Shown here in pieces: positions 1-6,923 of a stretch of 64,000 nucleotides of DNA. The stretch's first letter is position 1. Every line of letters begins with the position of its first letter. The position numbers and the translations under genes were made by a program. The notes under the pieces are model-generated. The model did no database searches. It was not told the DNA's origin and saw only the letters and a program-made list of their open reading frames with translations. This DNA comes from Emticicia sp051209875 (GTDB lineage Bacteria > Bacteroidota > Bacteroidia > Cytophagales > Spirosomataceae), in assembly GCF_051209875.1 (NCBI RefSeq), contig NZ_JBNTQY010000001.1, positions 5,518,001 to 5,582,000 on the forward strand. Reading direction: 5' to 3'.

Positions 1-723
1 CATCAAACAATGATTACTTTCGACAACAAATTTCAATACAAAACTATTAATGGTCAGGAATATTCCGACAATCTTTTTCATGAATATGCACATGAATGGT
101 GGGCCAATAAGGTTACCAATAAAGATTGGGCTCACATGTGGATTCAAGAAGGAATAGCTACTTATGCGGAAGCATTAGCTATGTTAGAACTGGGCGGAGA
201 AACAGCTTATAACACCATAATAGACGGACACAGAAGGGGCGTTAAAAATAGGAAAGCGATGGTCTTAGGCGATGAAGTTACGGAAGAGGAAGTATATTCG
301 GGGGGTGATATTTATGGCAAAGGGTCATTTTTCATGCACAGTTTACGGTATTTAATTGGGGATGAAATCTTTTTCCCAACATTAAAAAAATTAGCGAATG
401 ACCCAAAATATACCTATGATAATTTTGTAACTACCGATGATGTGGAAAATCTATTTAGTACAGCATCTGGAAAAAAACTAAAACCTTTTTTTGATTTCTA
501 TTTGCGAACAACCAATGTATTAGACGTGAATGTAAAAGAAATTGGCTTTCAAAAATATCAAATAAAACTTACTAATTTCTTTATGCCTTTACCATTTGAT
601 ATTATCTCAAATGATAAAATGAATAAAATAATTATTCCTGCTGAAGGCATAGTGGTAAATAGCACCTTTGCTCCTCAAATTGACCCTAAAGGTTTTTATC
701 TCAAAAAAATAACGATATATTAA
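1..723 (+). CDS. M1 family metallopeptidase, C-terminal part (5' end outside window)
   Basis: The reading frame is open from base 1, so the gene is cut by the window edge. The first codons read HQT-MITF, which matches the end of the GxMEHQT substrate-binding motif of bacterial M1 aminopeptidases. Counting from the Met at base 10, the zinc site is H24-E25-x-x-H28 followed 18 residues later by E47 (WIQEGIATY), the full HExxH-x18-E signature. The remaining residues form the helical region after the catalytic domain. The stop TAA (721-723) overlaps by one base the ATG of a second M1 gene, so the two are translationally coupled. The likely role is extracytoplasmic aminopeptidase in peptide scavenging. 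The signal peptide lies outside the window and cannot be checked. Confidence 0.9.
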   Translation, partial: HQTMITFDNKFQYKTINGQEYSDNLFHEYAHEWWANKVTNKDWAHMWIQEGIATYAEALAMLELGGETAYNTIIDGHRRGVKNRKAMVLGDEVTEEEVYSGGDIYGKGSFFMHSLRYLIGDEIFFPTLKKLANDPKYTYDNFVTTDDVENLFSTASGKKLKPFFDFYLRTTNVLDVNVKEIGFQKYQIKLTNFFMPLPFDIISNDKMNKIIIPAEGIVVNSTFAPQIDPKGFYLKKITIY

Positions 724-2369
724 TGCAAAACTTAAAGAACTTTTTCTTGGCTGTTAGTCTATTTTTATGGCCTATCATTGTTTTAGCTGATGATTATCCT
801 GTCAATAAAAAAATTGACATAAAACATTATTCATTTGAACTTACCCTATCAGATGTATCTGATGAAATTTTGGGCAATGCTAAAATAACCGTTTTATTTA
901 AAAGTTCAGGAGTCCAAACCATTCGATTAGATTTAATTAATAAAACAATAGAAAGACAAGGCAAAGGAATGCAGATTGATTCAATAAAAGTGGCTAATGT
1001 TCCAGTACTTTTTACTCATCAAAATGATGAGATAATTATCAATTTACCAAGTGCCTCGGTAGTCAATTCTGAATTAGTATTTAGCATAAAATATCATGGA
1101 ATACCTTATGACGGACTAAAAATAGGGCCAACAAGGTTTGGAGACCGAAGTTTTTTTTGTGAAAACTGGCCAAATAAAGCTCGGCACTGGTTGCCCACTT
1201 TAGACCATCCTTCTGATAAAGCAACTTCCGAATTTATAGTGAAAGCACCTTCTCATTACAAAGTTATTTCAAATGGATTATTGGTTGAAGAATCTGATTT
1301 GGGCAATAATATCAAGCTGACTCATTGGAAGCAATCGGTGCCAGTATCTTGCTGGTTAACTGTGCTTGGAGTTGCCGATTTTGCTGTAAAATATGTGGAT
1401 AAGTTTGATGGAAAATCTATTGAATCCTGGGTTTATGCCAAAAACAGAGTAGCTGGGTTTTATGATTTTGATGAACCCACCAAAAAAGTATTGGAGTTTT
1501 ACAGTAGTTATGTTGGCCCATTTGCCTACGAAAAATTGGCTAATATTCAATCTGTAAATTCAGGTGGAGGTATGGAAACTTCATCGGCTATTTTTTATTC
1601 AGATAAATTAATTAATGGCAAAAGAGATGAGCGATTAAGAAATGTAATAATACATGAAATAGCCCATCAATGGTTTGGCAATGCCGTGACTGAAAGTACT
1701 TGGGACGATGCTTGGCTTAGTGAAGGATTTGCTACTTTTTTTACAATGCTATTTATTGAAAAAGAATATGGAAAAGATGAATATGCCAAGGAAATTGTAA
1801 AAGCAAAAGAATCGGTATTCAAAATGGCAAAAAAAATGCCTGAATTTAGTATAATAAGTCCCCGATCAGCAGAAAAAGAAGATGTTACTTCTGGCTTAAC
1901 TTACCAAAAAGGAGCATGGATACTTCACATGTTGAGAAATATGATAGGCGAAACCAATTTCAAAAAAGGCATTCAGTCATATTATGCTTTATTTTTCAAT
2001 GCCAATGCTACCACAGATGATTTTAGAATTGCTATGGAAAAAGCATCTGGTAAAGATTTGAAATTGTTTTTTAAACAATGGTTATACCAACCCATTAATC
2101 CTTCTATAAATGGCACTTGGGATTATGATGTTAAGAGCAAAAAATTAACTATCCAATTATCACAAACACAGAAAGGTGATTATGTATTTAATTTACCAGT
2201 AGAAATTGGTTATTATACGAAAGGAAGTACCAAGCCAACAATATTAAAAATGAATTTTACCAAAAAGCAGCAAACGCAATCATTTATAATAAATGGGGAG
2301 GCTCCTGATAAAGTTGATTTTGATTCCAGAAACGTTTTACTAAGTGAAAATATTTTTGTGAAAAAATGA
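723..2369 (+). CDS. M1 family zinc metallopeptidase, secreted
   Basis: 548 aa with an N-terminal signal peptide of about 22 residues (hydrophobic stretch ending near VLADD). The N-terminal beta domain is followed by GGGMETSS (residues 281-288), an M1 substrate-recognition loop in which the usual Asn after ME is Thr. The zinc site is H311-E-x-x-H315 with E334 in WLSEGFATF. The protein is shorter than full-length aminopeptidase N (about 850 aa) and resembles the compact bacterial M1 enzymes without the long C-terminal helical domain. It starts at the ATG overlapping the upstream stop (TAATG), so the two M1 genes form one transcript. The gene converges on the RES-domain gene with a 53-base gap. 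Family assignment is firm; substrate preference is unknown. Confidence 0.93.
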   Translation: MQNLKNFFLAVSLFLWPIIVLADDYPVNKKIDIKHYSFELTLSDVSDEILGNAKITVLFKSSGVQTIRLDLINKTIERQGKGMQIDSIKVANVPVLFTHQNDEIIINLPSASVVNSELVFSIKYHGIPYDGLKIGPTRFGDRSFFCENWPNKARHWLPTLDHPSDKATSEFIVKAPSHYKVISNGLLVEESDLGNNIKLTHWKQSVPVSCWLTVLGVADFAVKYVDKFDGKSIESWVYAKNRVAGFYDFDEPTKKVLEFYSSYVGPFAYEKLANIQSVNSGGGMETSSAIFYSDKLINGKRDERLRNVIIHEIAHQWFGNAVTESTWDDAWLSEGFATFFTMLFIEKEYGKDEYAKEIVKAKESVFKMAKKMPEFSIISPRSAEKEDVTSGLTYQKGAWILHMLRNMIGETNFKKGIQSYYALFFNANATTDDFRIAMEKASGKDLKLFFKQWLYQPINPSINGTWDYDVKSKKLTIQLSQTQKGDYVFNLPVEIGYYTKGSTKPTILKMNFTKKQQTQSFIINGEAPDKVDFDSRNVLLSENIFVKK

Positions 2370-2422
2370 ATTGATATTCGGTATTTTTAAATGGCAATTC
2401 ACAAAAAAACAAAAAAAATTGT

Positions 2423-3484
2423 TTATATCTTTTTATGTCCAAATGTTACGTTCTCAACTTCATGAACATAGGATTTTATACATTCAAATTTATCTGTACT
2501 AAATATTGCAAGATTATGTCCTTTGGGATTTACGGAACTTTTATATTCAACTCCATCAAAACCAAGTGATTTTATAAATTCAGAAAGATATTGAGTTGGT
2601 AAATAGTCAAGTTCATTATCGGCACGTCTACTTGGTTTTGAAATTTCTTTTTCCAGTCGATATACAAATGGAAAATGAATTATAAAATCTTTTAACTCAT
2701 CTTGGTCAGCCAAATACATTGGGTCATAAAGCTCAGTTTCCCTTAAATTTATAACTGTAATATCTTCTTTTAATCTAAATTCTCCAATTGAAACAAAATC
2801 GAATAAAGCAGCCCTTATTTCTGAAACAGTCGTATCTATATCACTTGCTAAATATAAGTAAGAAATACCTTGTGGATTCGCCCTCCCTGCTTTTGTCAAA
2901 TGACGAGGTGGGTTCCCCATTTCACTTGTATTAAAACCTTTTTTCTCTGAAATTCTTGCTCGATATAAGATTTTTCCTTTAAAAATGTCTCTTTGATGCC
3001 GTTTTAATAATTTTTCAAGCTTCGTTAATTCAATAGCATTTTTTATATGAAATCGATTTTCAAACTTAATTTCTTCAACAAACTTTTCCCAAGAAACTTC
3101 CAATATACTCGCTTCATTTTTGGTTGTGGGATTTACTAAACATTCGATATATACATTTGCTTTTAAGAGTTCTGTAAAAGAATCAGCCTCATCTTCAACA
3201 ATTGCGATAATAAGCTCTCTTATAATTTCTGCTTCAGTTATTTTGAATATTTTATCAGGAAAATCATTCAAAATTTGAGTTTCTAACGGATTTGCATCAG
3301 AAATTGTTGAGTCGGCAACAGCATATAAATCGAATAAATTACGAAAAAAAAGTAGTAATTCTCTTGGGTCATATAGTCTTACACTATTATTGCCACAGAA
3401 ATTGCAATTGCCTATTTCAGAGGAATTTGACTGTATAATTGTTCGTAAATGTTCACTTGAAAAGCATTCAGTACAGCACTTCAT
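2423..3484 (-). CDS. RES-domain protein with N-terminal zinc ribbon and HEPN-like region
   Basis: 353 aa. Residues 1-30 hold C4xxC7 and C27xxC30, a small zinc ribbon. Residues about 35-165 are helical and resemble the HEPN/RES N-terminal domain often fused to RES. Residues 171-345 carry the RES domain: YRARIS with R175 and R177, GRANPQG at 200-206, LYLA, SEIRA with E222 and R224, and a C-terminal GFDGVEY...GHNLAIF block. Characterised RES proteins are toxins that destroy NAD+ (the MbcT NAD+ phosphorylase, Xre-RES pairs) and use these Arg/Glu/Tyr residues. Here there is no Xre/MbcA-type antitoxin. The gene is last in a three-gene operon, and its ATG overlaps the stop of the sce7725-like gene by one base (TAATG). 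Domain identity is confident; NAD+ cleavage and a defence role are inference. Confidence 0.85.
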   Translation of the reverse strand: MKCCTECFSSEHLRTIIQSNSSEIGNCNFCGNNSVRLYDPRELLLFFRNLFDLYAVADSTISDANPLETQILNDFPDKIFKITEAEIIRELIIAIVEDEADSFTELLKANVYIECLVNPTTKNEASILEVSWEKFVEEIKFENRFHIKNAIELTKLEKLLKRHQRDIFKGKILYRARISEKKGFNTSEMGNPPRHLTKAGRANPQGISYLYLASDIDTTVSEIRAALFDFVSIGEFRLKEDITVINLRETELYDPMYLADQDELKDFIIHFPFVYRLEKEISKPSRRADNELDYLPTQYLSEFIKSLGFDGVEYKSSVNPKGHNLAIFSTDKFECIKSYVHEVENVTFGHKKI

Positions 3485-4425
3485 TATTCTATAATATTAA
3501 GAAGTAGTTCGATGTGGTGCATAATTGATAATTTCTTTACACTTCCTAATCCAGGAAAATGCCCTTTGCGATGAAGGTCTTGAAATTCTTGAATAGCTTG
3601 GGTACTTAAATGATTTTCATTTACCCATTTGATTAGTTTATCCAATGCTTCAGAAAACTTTCCTCCAATGTCAGTTGAATCTTGATTAGAGTCTGAAACA
3701 AAATGTCTAATTCTTAATTTTTTATAATCATCTATATATGTTAAATGAATAACTACTGCATAAGGTAAAAAACCACCTTCCGAAAAACTATCCCCGATCG
3801 TTAAATAATCGGAAAATCCTATGAAGCCATCTTGTTTGTAATATAAATGTTCTTCAGTGAAAGGCTCGTCTGTATTATGTACATAATCAGAGTTTTTTGA
3901 AGCGGCATTGAAATAATCATCTAATAACACCAATGTTTCTTTCTGAAAATTTCGATTATAACGCCGATTTGTCTTACTAAAATTAACTAAATTGTAAAGC
4001 GTTGGGGTTATTTTATCGAATTTATTTAAATCTGAAAGGCCTTCCAATGCAATATTATGAATAAATGCAAATCCTTTGAAATCAAAATTAATTTGTTGTG
4101 CAATATTAAAACAGTGATTGATAGAATCTTCTTTATGGATATAGAAACAAATTTGAAAATTGGAATAGCCTTGCAAAGTACTTTTAAGTAACTGTAAGAT
4201 TGTAGAAGCATTATTCTGTAAATCACCAACAATAGGATTAACAATAATATTAAAATTAATATCATTTGCTCTCAGCACTTCTAAGGTTTTTTTTAATACA
4301 GAAGAAGATTCTTTTACAGGCTCAATTATAGGCGATACAATTGATTTATTTGCTTTAAGAATATTGGATATGTCTCTTAATGCTATTAACTCAAATTGTT
4401 TACCTCGAAGAATGGGAAAGTACAT
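3484..4425 (-). CDS. sce7725 family protein (T4 beta-protein-like)
   Basis: 313 aa. The N-terminus MYFPILRGKQFELIAL and the following SPIIEPVKES are the hallmark of the beta-protein/sce7725 group: a (M)YxPxLRGKQxE opening and an IEP motif, with alternating strands and helices suggesting a TIM-barrel-like fold. The founding member is from Sorangium cellulosum, and relatives are found in phages (T4 beta protein) and bacterial conflict loci. The biochemical activity of the family is not known to me. It is the middle gene of the cassette: one base separates its start from the stop of the sce7726-like gene, and its stop overlaps the RES start. No signal peptide or membrane segment is seen, so it should be cytoplasmic. 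Family call is from recognition of the N-terminal motif and the neighbour. Confidence 0.75.
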   Translation of the reverse strand: MYFPILRGKQFELIALRDISNILKANKSIVSPIIEPVKESSSVLKKTLEVLRANDINFNIIVNPIVGDLQNNASTILQLLKSTLQGYSNFQICFYIHKEDSINHCFNIAQQINFDFKGFAFIHNIALEGLSDLNKFDKITPTLYNLVNFSKTNRRYNRNFQKETLVLLDDYFNAASKNSDYVHNTDEPFTEEHLYYKQDGFIGFSDYLTIGDSFSEGGFLPYAVVIHLTYIDDYKKLRIRHFVSDSNQDSTDIGGKFSEALDKLIKWVNENHLSTQAIQEFQDLHRKGHFPGLGSVKKLSIMHHIELLLNIIE

Positions 4426-4426
4426 A

Positions 4427-5299
4427 TTAAATTGTGGTATCTAATAGTTCATATAAAGAATGATATTGTACTTCGCTAAGATTAAGGGAGTAACAAATGA
4501 ACCCTAACTCATAAGGTGTTTTAGGGTTTTTCAAATATTCTGGTTCATCTATTTTACGCTTTTTTAACTCTTGAACGACAAATTTTTGAAATTCGACAAT
4601 CGTTTTCTCCTTCACCAGTTTCAAGCATTCTCGAAAAATTAATGTATTAGGCACATCAGGAATAAAATTGTGCATTAGCTTTACAATTTTCAAATACTCG
4701 TCTTTTCTTAAAAGTTTAAAAATTGTTTCATAAGAAAAAGCATTTGTAGATTTTTGAGCCTCTTTTCTTTCTATTAAACCTTTTCCATCAAATTCGATAA
4801 TACCAAAATTGCTGCCTGAGTAAAGGTGTAGTAGTTGGGCGATAAATTTTTGATTTGTAACAATATAAACCTTATCGGCAAACTGTTGATAATCAGAAAG
4901 TTGACTGTCTAATCTTTTTAAACTATCTAAATCTGTTTTAATTTCAAAAACCTTTACTTCTCCATTTAATAAAACTAAATCGGCTATTGATTTTCCAATT
5001 CGAAATTCACTTAGTAGAGTTGTTGAAGCAAAACCATATTTTTCTAAGAGCTTTTTTTGCAGAATAGTATTTTTGTAAATATATTCATTGCAATAGCTTT
5101 CAGTCATTTGCTCATATAAGGTATTTAGTAAAGAAGAAAACTTAATTTGTGCATTTGACCCTAAAATATTGCCTCTATGTTTGTTAATTCTATCCTCTAT
5201 TTTTACAAATGAACGTGTGTCTAATACATCTTTGATAACTGATGTATTATAAAGAAAAGATAAACTTCTCAAGCTTTCTATTTTATTTTGAGCAAGCAT
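4427..5299 (-). CDS. sce7726 family protein, putative PD-(D/E)XK nuclease
   Basis: 290 aa. A restriction-endonuclease-like core is visible: E98 (LLSEFRIG), D107 (ADLVLL), E119-I-K121 in the VFEIKTD strand, then Q133-LSD-Y137, a QxxxY motif as in RecB-type nucleases, then the VYIVTN strand. This order (E, D, ExK, QxxxY) is typical of the PD-(D/E)XK superfamily with metal-dependent DNA cleavage. The sce7726 family is commonly paired with sce7725, as here. The C-terminal 130 residues are helical and unassigned. It is the first gene of the cassette, with a -7-like box 20 bases upstream of the ATG. Nuclease fold is well supported; catalytic activity and target are inference. Confidence 0.78.
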   Translation of the reverse strand: MLAQNKIESLRSLSFLYNTSVIKDVLDTRSFVKIEDRINKHRGNILGSNAQIKFSSLLNTLYEQMTESYCNEYIYKNTILQKKLLEKYGFASTTLLSEFRIGKSIADLVLLNGEVKVFEIKTDLDSLKRLDSQLSDYQQFADKVYIVTNQKFIAQLLHLYSGSNFGIIEFDGKGLIERKEAQKSTNAFSYETIFKLLRKDEYLKIVKLMHNFIPDVPNTLIFRECLKLVKEKTIVEFQKFVVQELKKRKIDEPEYLKNPKTPYELGFICYSLNLSEVQYHSLYELLDTTI

Positions 5300-5318
5300 T
5301 TTTAGGACTGAAGTGCTA

Positions 5319-5326
5319 CAAAAGTA
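5319..5326 (-). promoter_or_regulatory. candidate -7 box for the sce7726/sce7725/RES cassette
   Basis: On the minus strand the octamer is TACTTTTG, an exact TAnnTTTG match, ending 20 bases before the ATG. No clear TTTG is seen 19-21 bases further upstream, so only half of the promoter is supported. Confidence 0.35.
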
Positions 5327-5444
5327 TCTATACTATTTGATAAATCCACTTTTTTTGTTTATTTTTCTTCATATTATACTTTTCTTGGCTGACTATTCAA
5401 TATTCAGTCATCATATCAGCCCTTGTTACAACGGCACACAAAAC

Positions 5445-6923
5445 CTACAAAATCTCCCTTATAACTTTCCCACTCACATCGGTCAATCTAAAGTTTCTGC
5501 CTTGAAAAGGGAAGGTGAATTTTTCGTGGTCAAAGCCCATAATGTGCATAATCGTTGCCTGTAAATCATGGATATGCGTTTTGCCTTTGATGCCATAATA
5601 GCCAATTTCGTCAGTTTCGCCGTGCGAATAGCCTTTTTTTATTCCTGCACCTGCCATAAACATCGTAAAAGCATCCACATGGTGGTCACGACCCTTGAAC
5701 GGTGTATTATTATCGCCCGCACGGTTTTCCATCATGGGCGTTCTGCCAAATTCTCCACCCCAAACAATGAGCGTTTCGTCGAGCAAACCTCTTTGTTTCA
5801 AATCTTTGATTAATGCCGTAATGGCTTTATCGACATACTGTACATTTCGACGTAAACCAATATCCACGCCACTGCCTGCATCCGTTCCGTGATTGTCCCA
5901 ACGGCGGTCGAAAAGTTGTACGACACGCACGCCTTTTTCAATCAATTTTCTTGCTAAAAGGCAATTATTGGCAAAAGTCGCCTTTCCTTTTTCTGTACAA
6001 TACATTTCATGAATATAATCAGGCTCGTCCGAAATATCCATTGTTTCGGGAACTTCAGTTTGCATTCTGAATGCCATTTCGTACTGCGAAATACGTGTTA
6101 AAGTTTCTGGATCGCCAATTTCATCATAAGTCAGTTGATTGATTTTATTAATCGTTTCAATAGATTTTTGTCGCATCAAGGAATCAATTTCACCAGGATT
6201 ATTGATATACAACACTGGGTCGCCCTTCGAGCGACATTGCACACCTTGATACACCGAAGGCAAAAAGCCATTGCCCCACAAATATTTTCCTGCACTTGGC
6301 TCTGAACCAGACACTAAAACCATGTAAGCAGGCATATTCTGATTTTCAGAACCCAAACCATAAGTTATCCACGAACCCAAACTTGGTCGCCCAACTCTCG
6401 CACTGCCCGTGTGCATAAATAGTTGTGCAGGAGCGTGATTAAACTCGTCGGTGTGCATGGCTTTTAAGAAAGTCAAGTCATCGGCCAATTCGGGTAAATA
6501 CTGAAAATAGTCCGAGAACCAAGCTCCCGATTGCCCATATTGCTGAAAACTCGCCTGTGGGCCCAGCATTTTTGGCACGCCTTTGATAAACGCAAAACGT
6601 TTTCCTTCCAAAAGCGATTGCGGACAAAGTTGTCCATCGAGCTTTGCCAACTCAGGTTTATAATCAAAAAGCTCTAATTGCGATGGTGCTCCTTCCATGT
6701 GAAGGAAAATAATATTCTTTGCTTTTGCAGGAAAATGCGGTGGTTTTACGGCAAACGGGTTTTCGTCAATGGCAGGTTGTCCACTGTTTCCTAAACAACC
6801 ACCCAAAATAGATGAGATAGCCAAACCACCTAAACCCGACGTGCATTTTTTTAGAAAATGACGGCGAGTATTGAATTTTGCTTCATCAAAGAAGGCTTCT
6901 GTGGCAATAGATGTTCTTTTCAT
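5445..6923 (-). CDS. DUF1501 domain-containing protein, Tat-exported
   Basis: 492 aa. The N-terminus has a twin-arginine motif (R20-R21-HFLKK) followed by a hydrophobic stretch with a GGC lipobox-like end, so export by Tat is likely. The body matches DUF1501, an alkaline-phosphatase/sulfatase-like fold: FLHMEGAPSQLELFDYKP near the start, RRWDNHGTD, LIVWGGEFGRTP and GRDHHVDAF further on, where His and Asp residues would bind metal. The family is almost always encoded next to a DUF1549/DUF1553 cytochrome protein, as here, with a 4-base ATGA overlap. This pairing is typical of Planctomycetes and some Bacteroidota. The enzymatic substrate is unknown; sulfated or phosphorylated polysaccharide turnover is often suggested. 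Confidence 0.9.
   Translation of the reverse strand: MKRTSIATEAFFDEAKFNTRRHFLKKCTSGLGGLAISSILGGCLGNSGQPAIDENPFAVKPPHFPAKAKNIIFLHMEGAPSQLELFDYKPELAKLDGQLCPQSLLEGKRFAFIKGVPKMLGPQASFQQYGQSGAWFSDYFQYLPELADDLTFLKAMHTDEFNHAPAQLFMHTGSARVGRPSLGSWITYGLGSENQNMPAYMVLVSGSEPSAGKYLWGNGFLPSVYQGVQCRSKGDPVLYINNPGEIDSLMRQKSIETINKINQLTYDEIGDPETLTRISQYEMAFRMQTEVPETMDISDEPDYIHEMYCTEKGKATFANNCLLARKLIEKGVRVVQLFDRRWDNHGTDAGSGVDIGLRRNVQYVDKAITALIKDLKQRGLLDETLIVWGGEFGRTPMMENRAGDNNTPFKGRDHHVDAFTMFMAGAGIKKGYSHGETDEIGYYGIKGKTHIHDLQATIMHIMGFDHEKFTFPFQGRNFRLTDVSGKVIREIL

Noticed and set aside
2367..2401. TGAATTG/CAATTCA inverted repeat as terminator after the M1 genes
   Set aside because: Only a 7-bp stem with a large loop and no GC; not distinguishable from chance in this AT-rich gap.
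5313..5564. 83-aa plus-strand ORF between sce7726 and the DUF1501 gene
   Set aside because: It overlaps the 3' end of the well supported DUF1501 gene, has no family match or start context, and its hydrophobicity follows from A/T-rich intergenic sequence.
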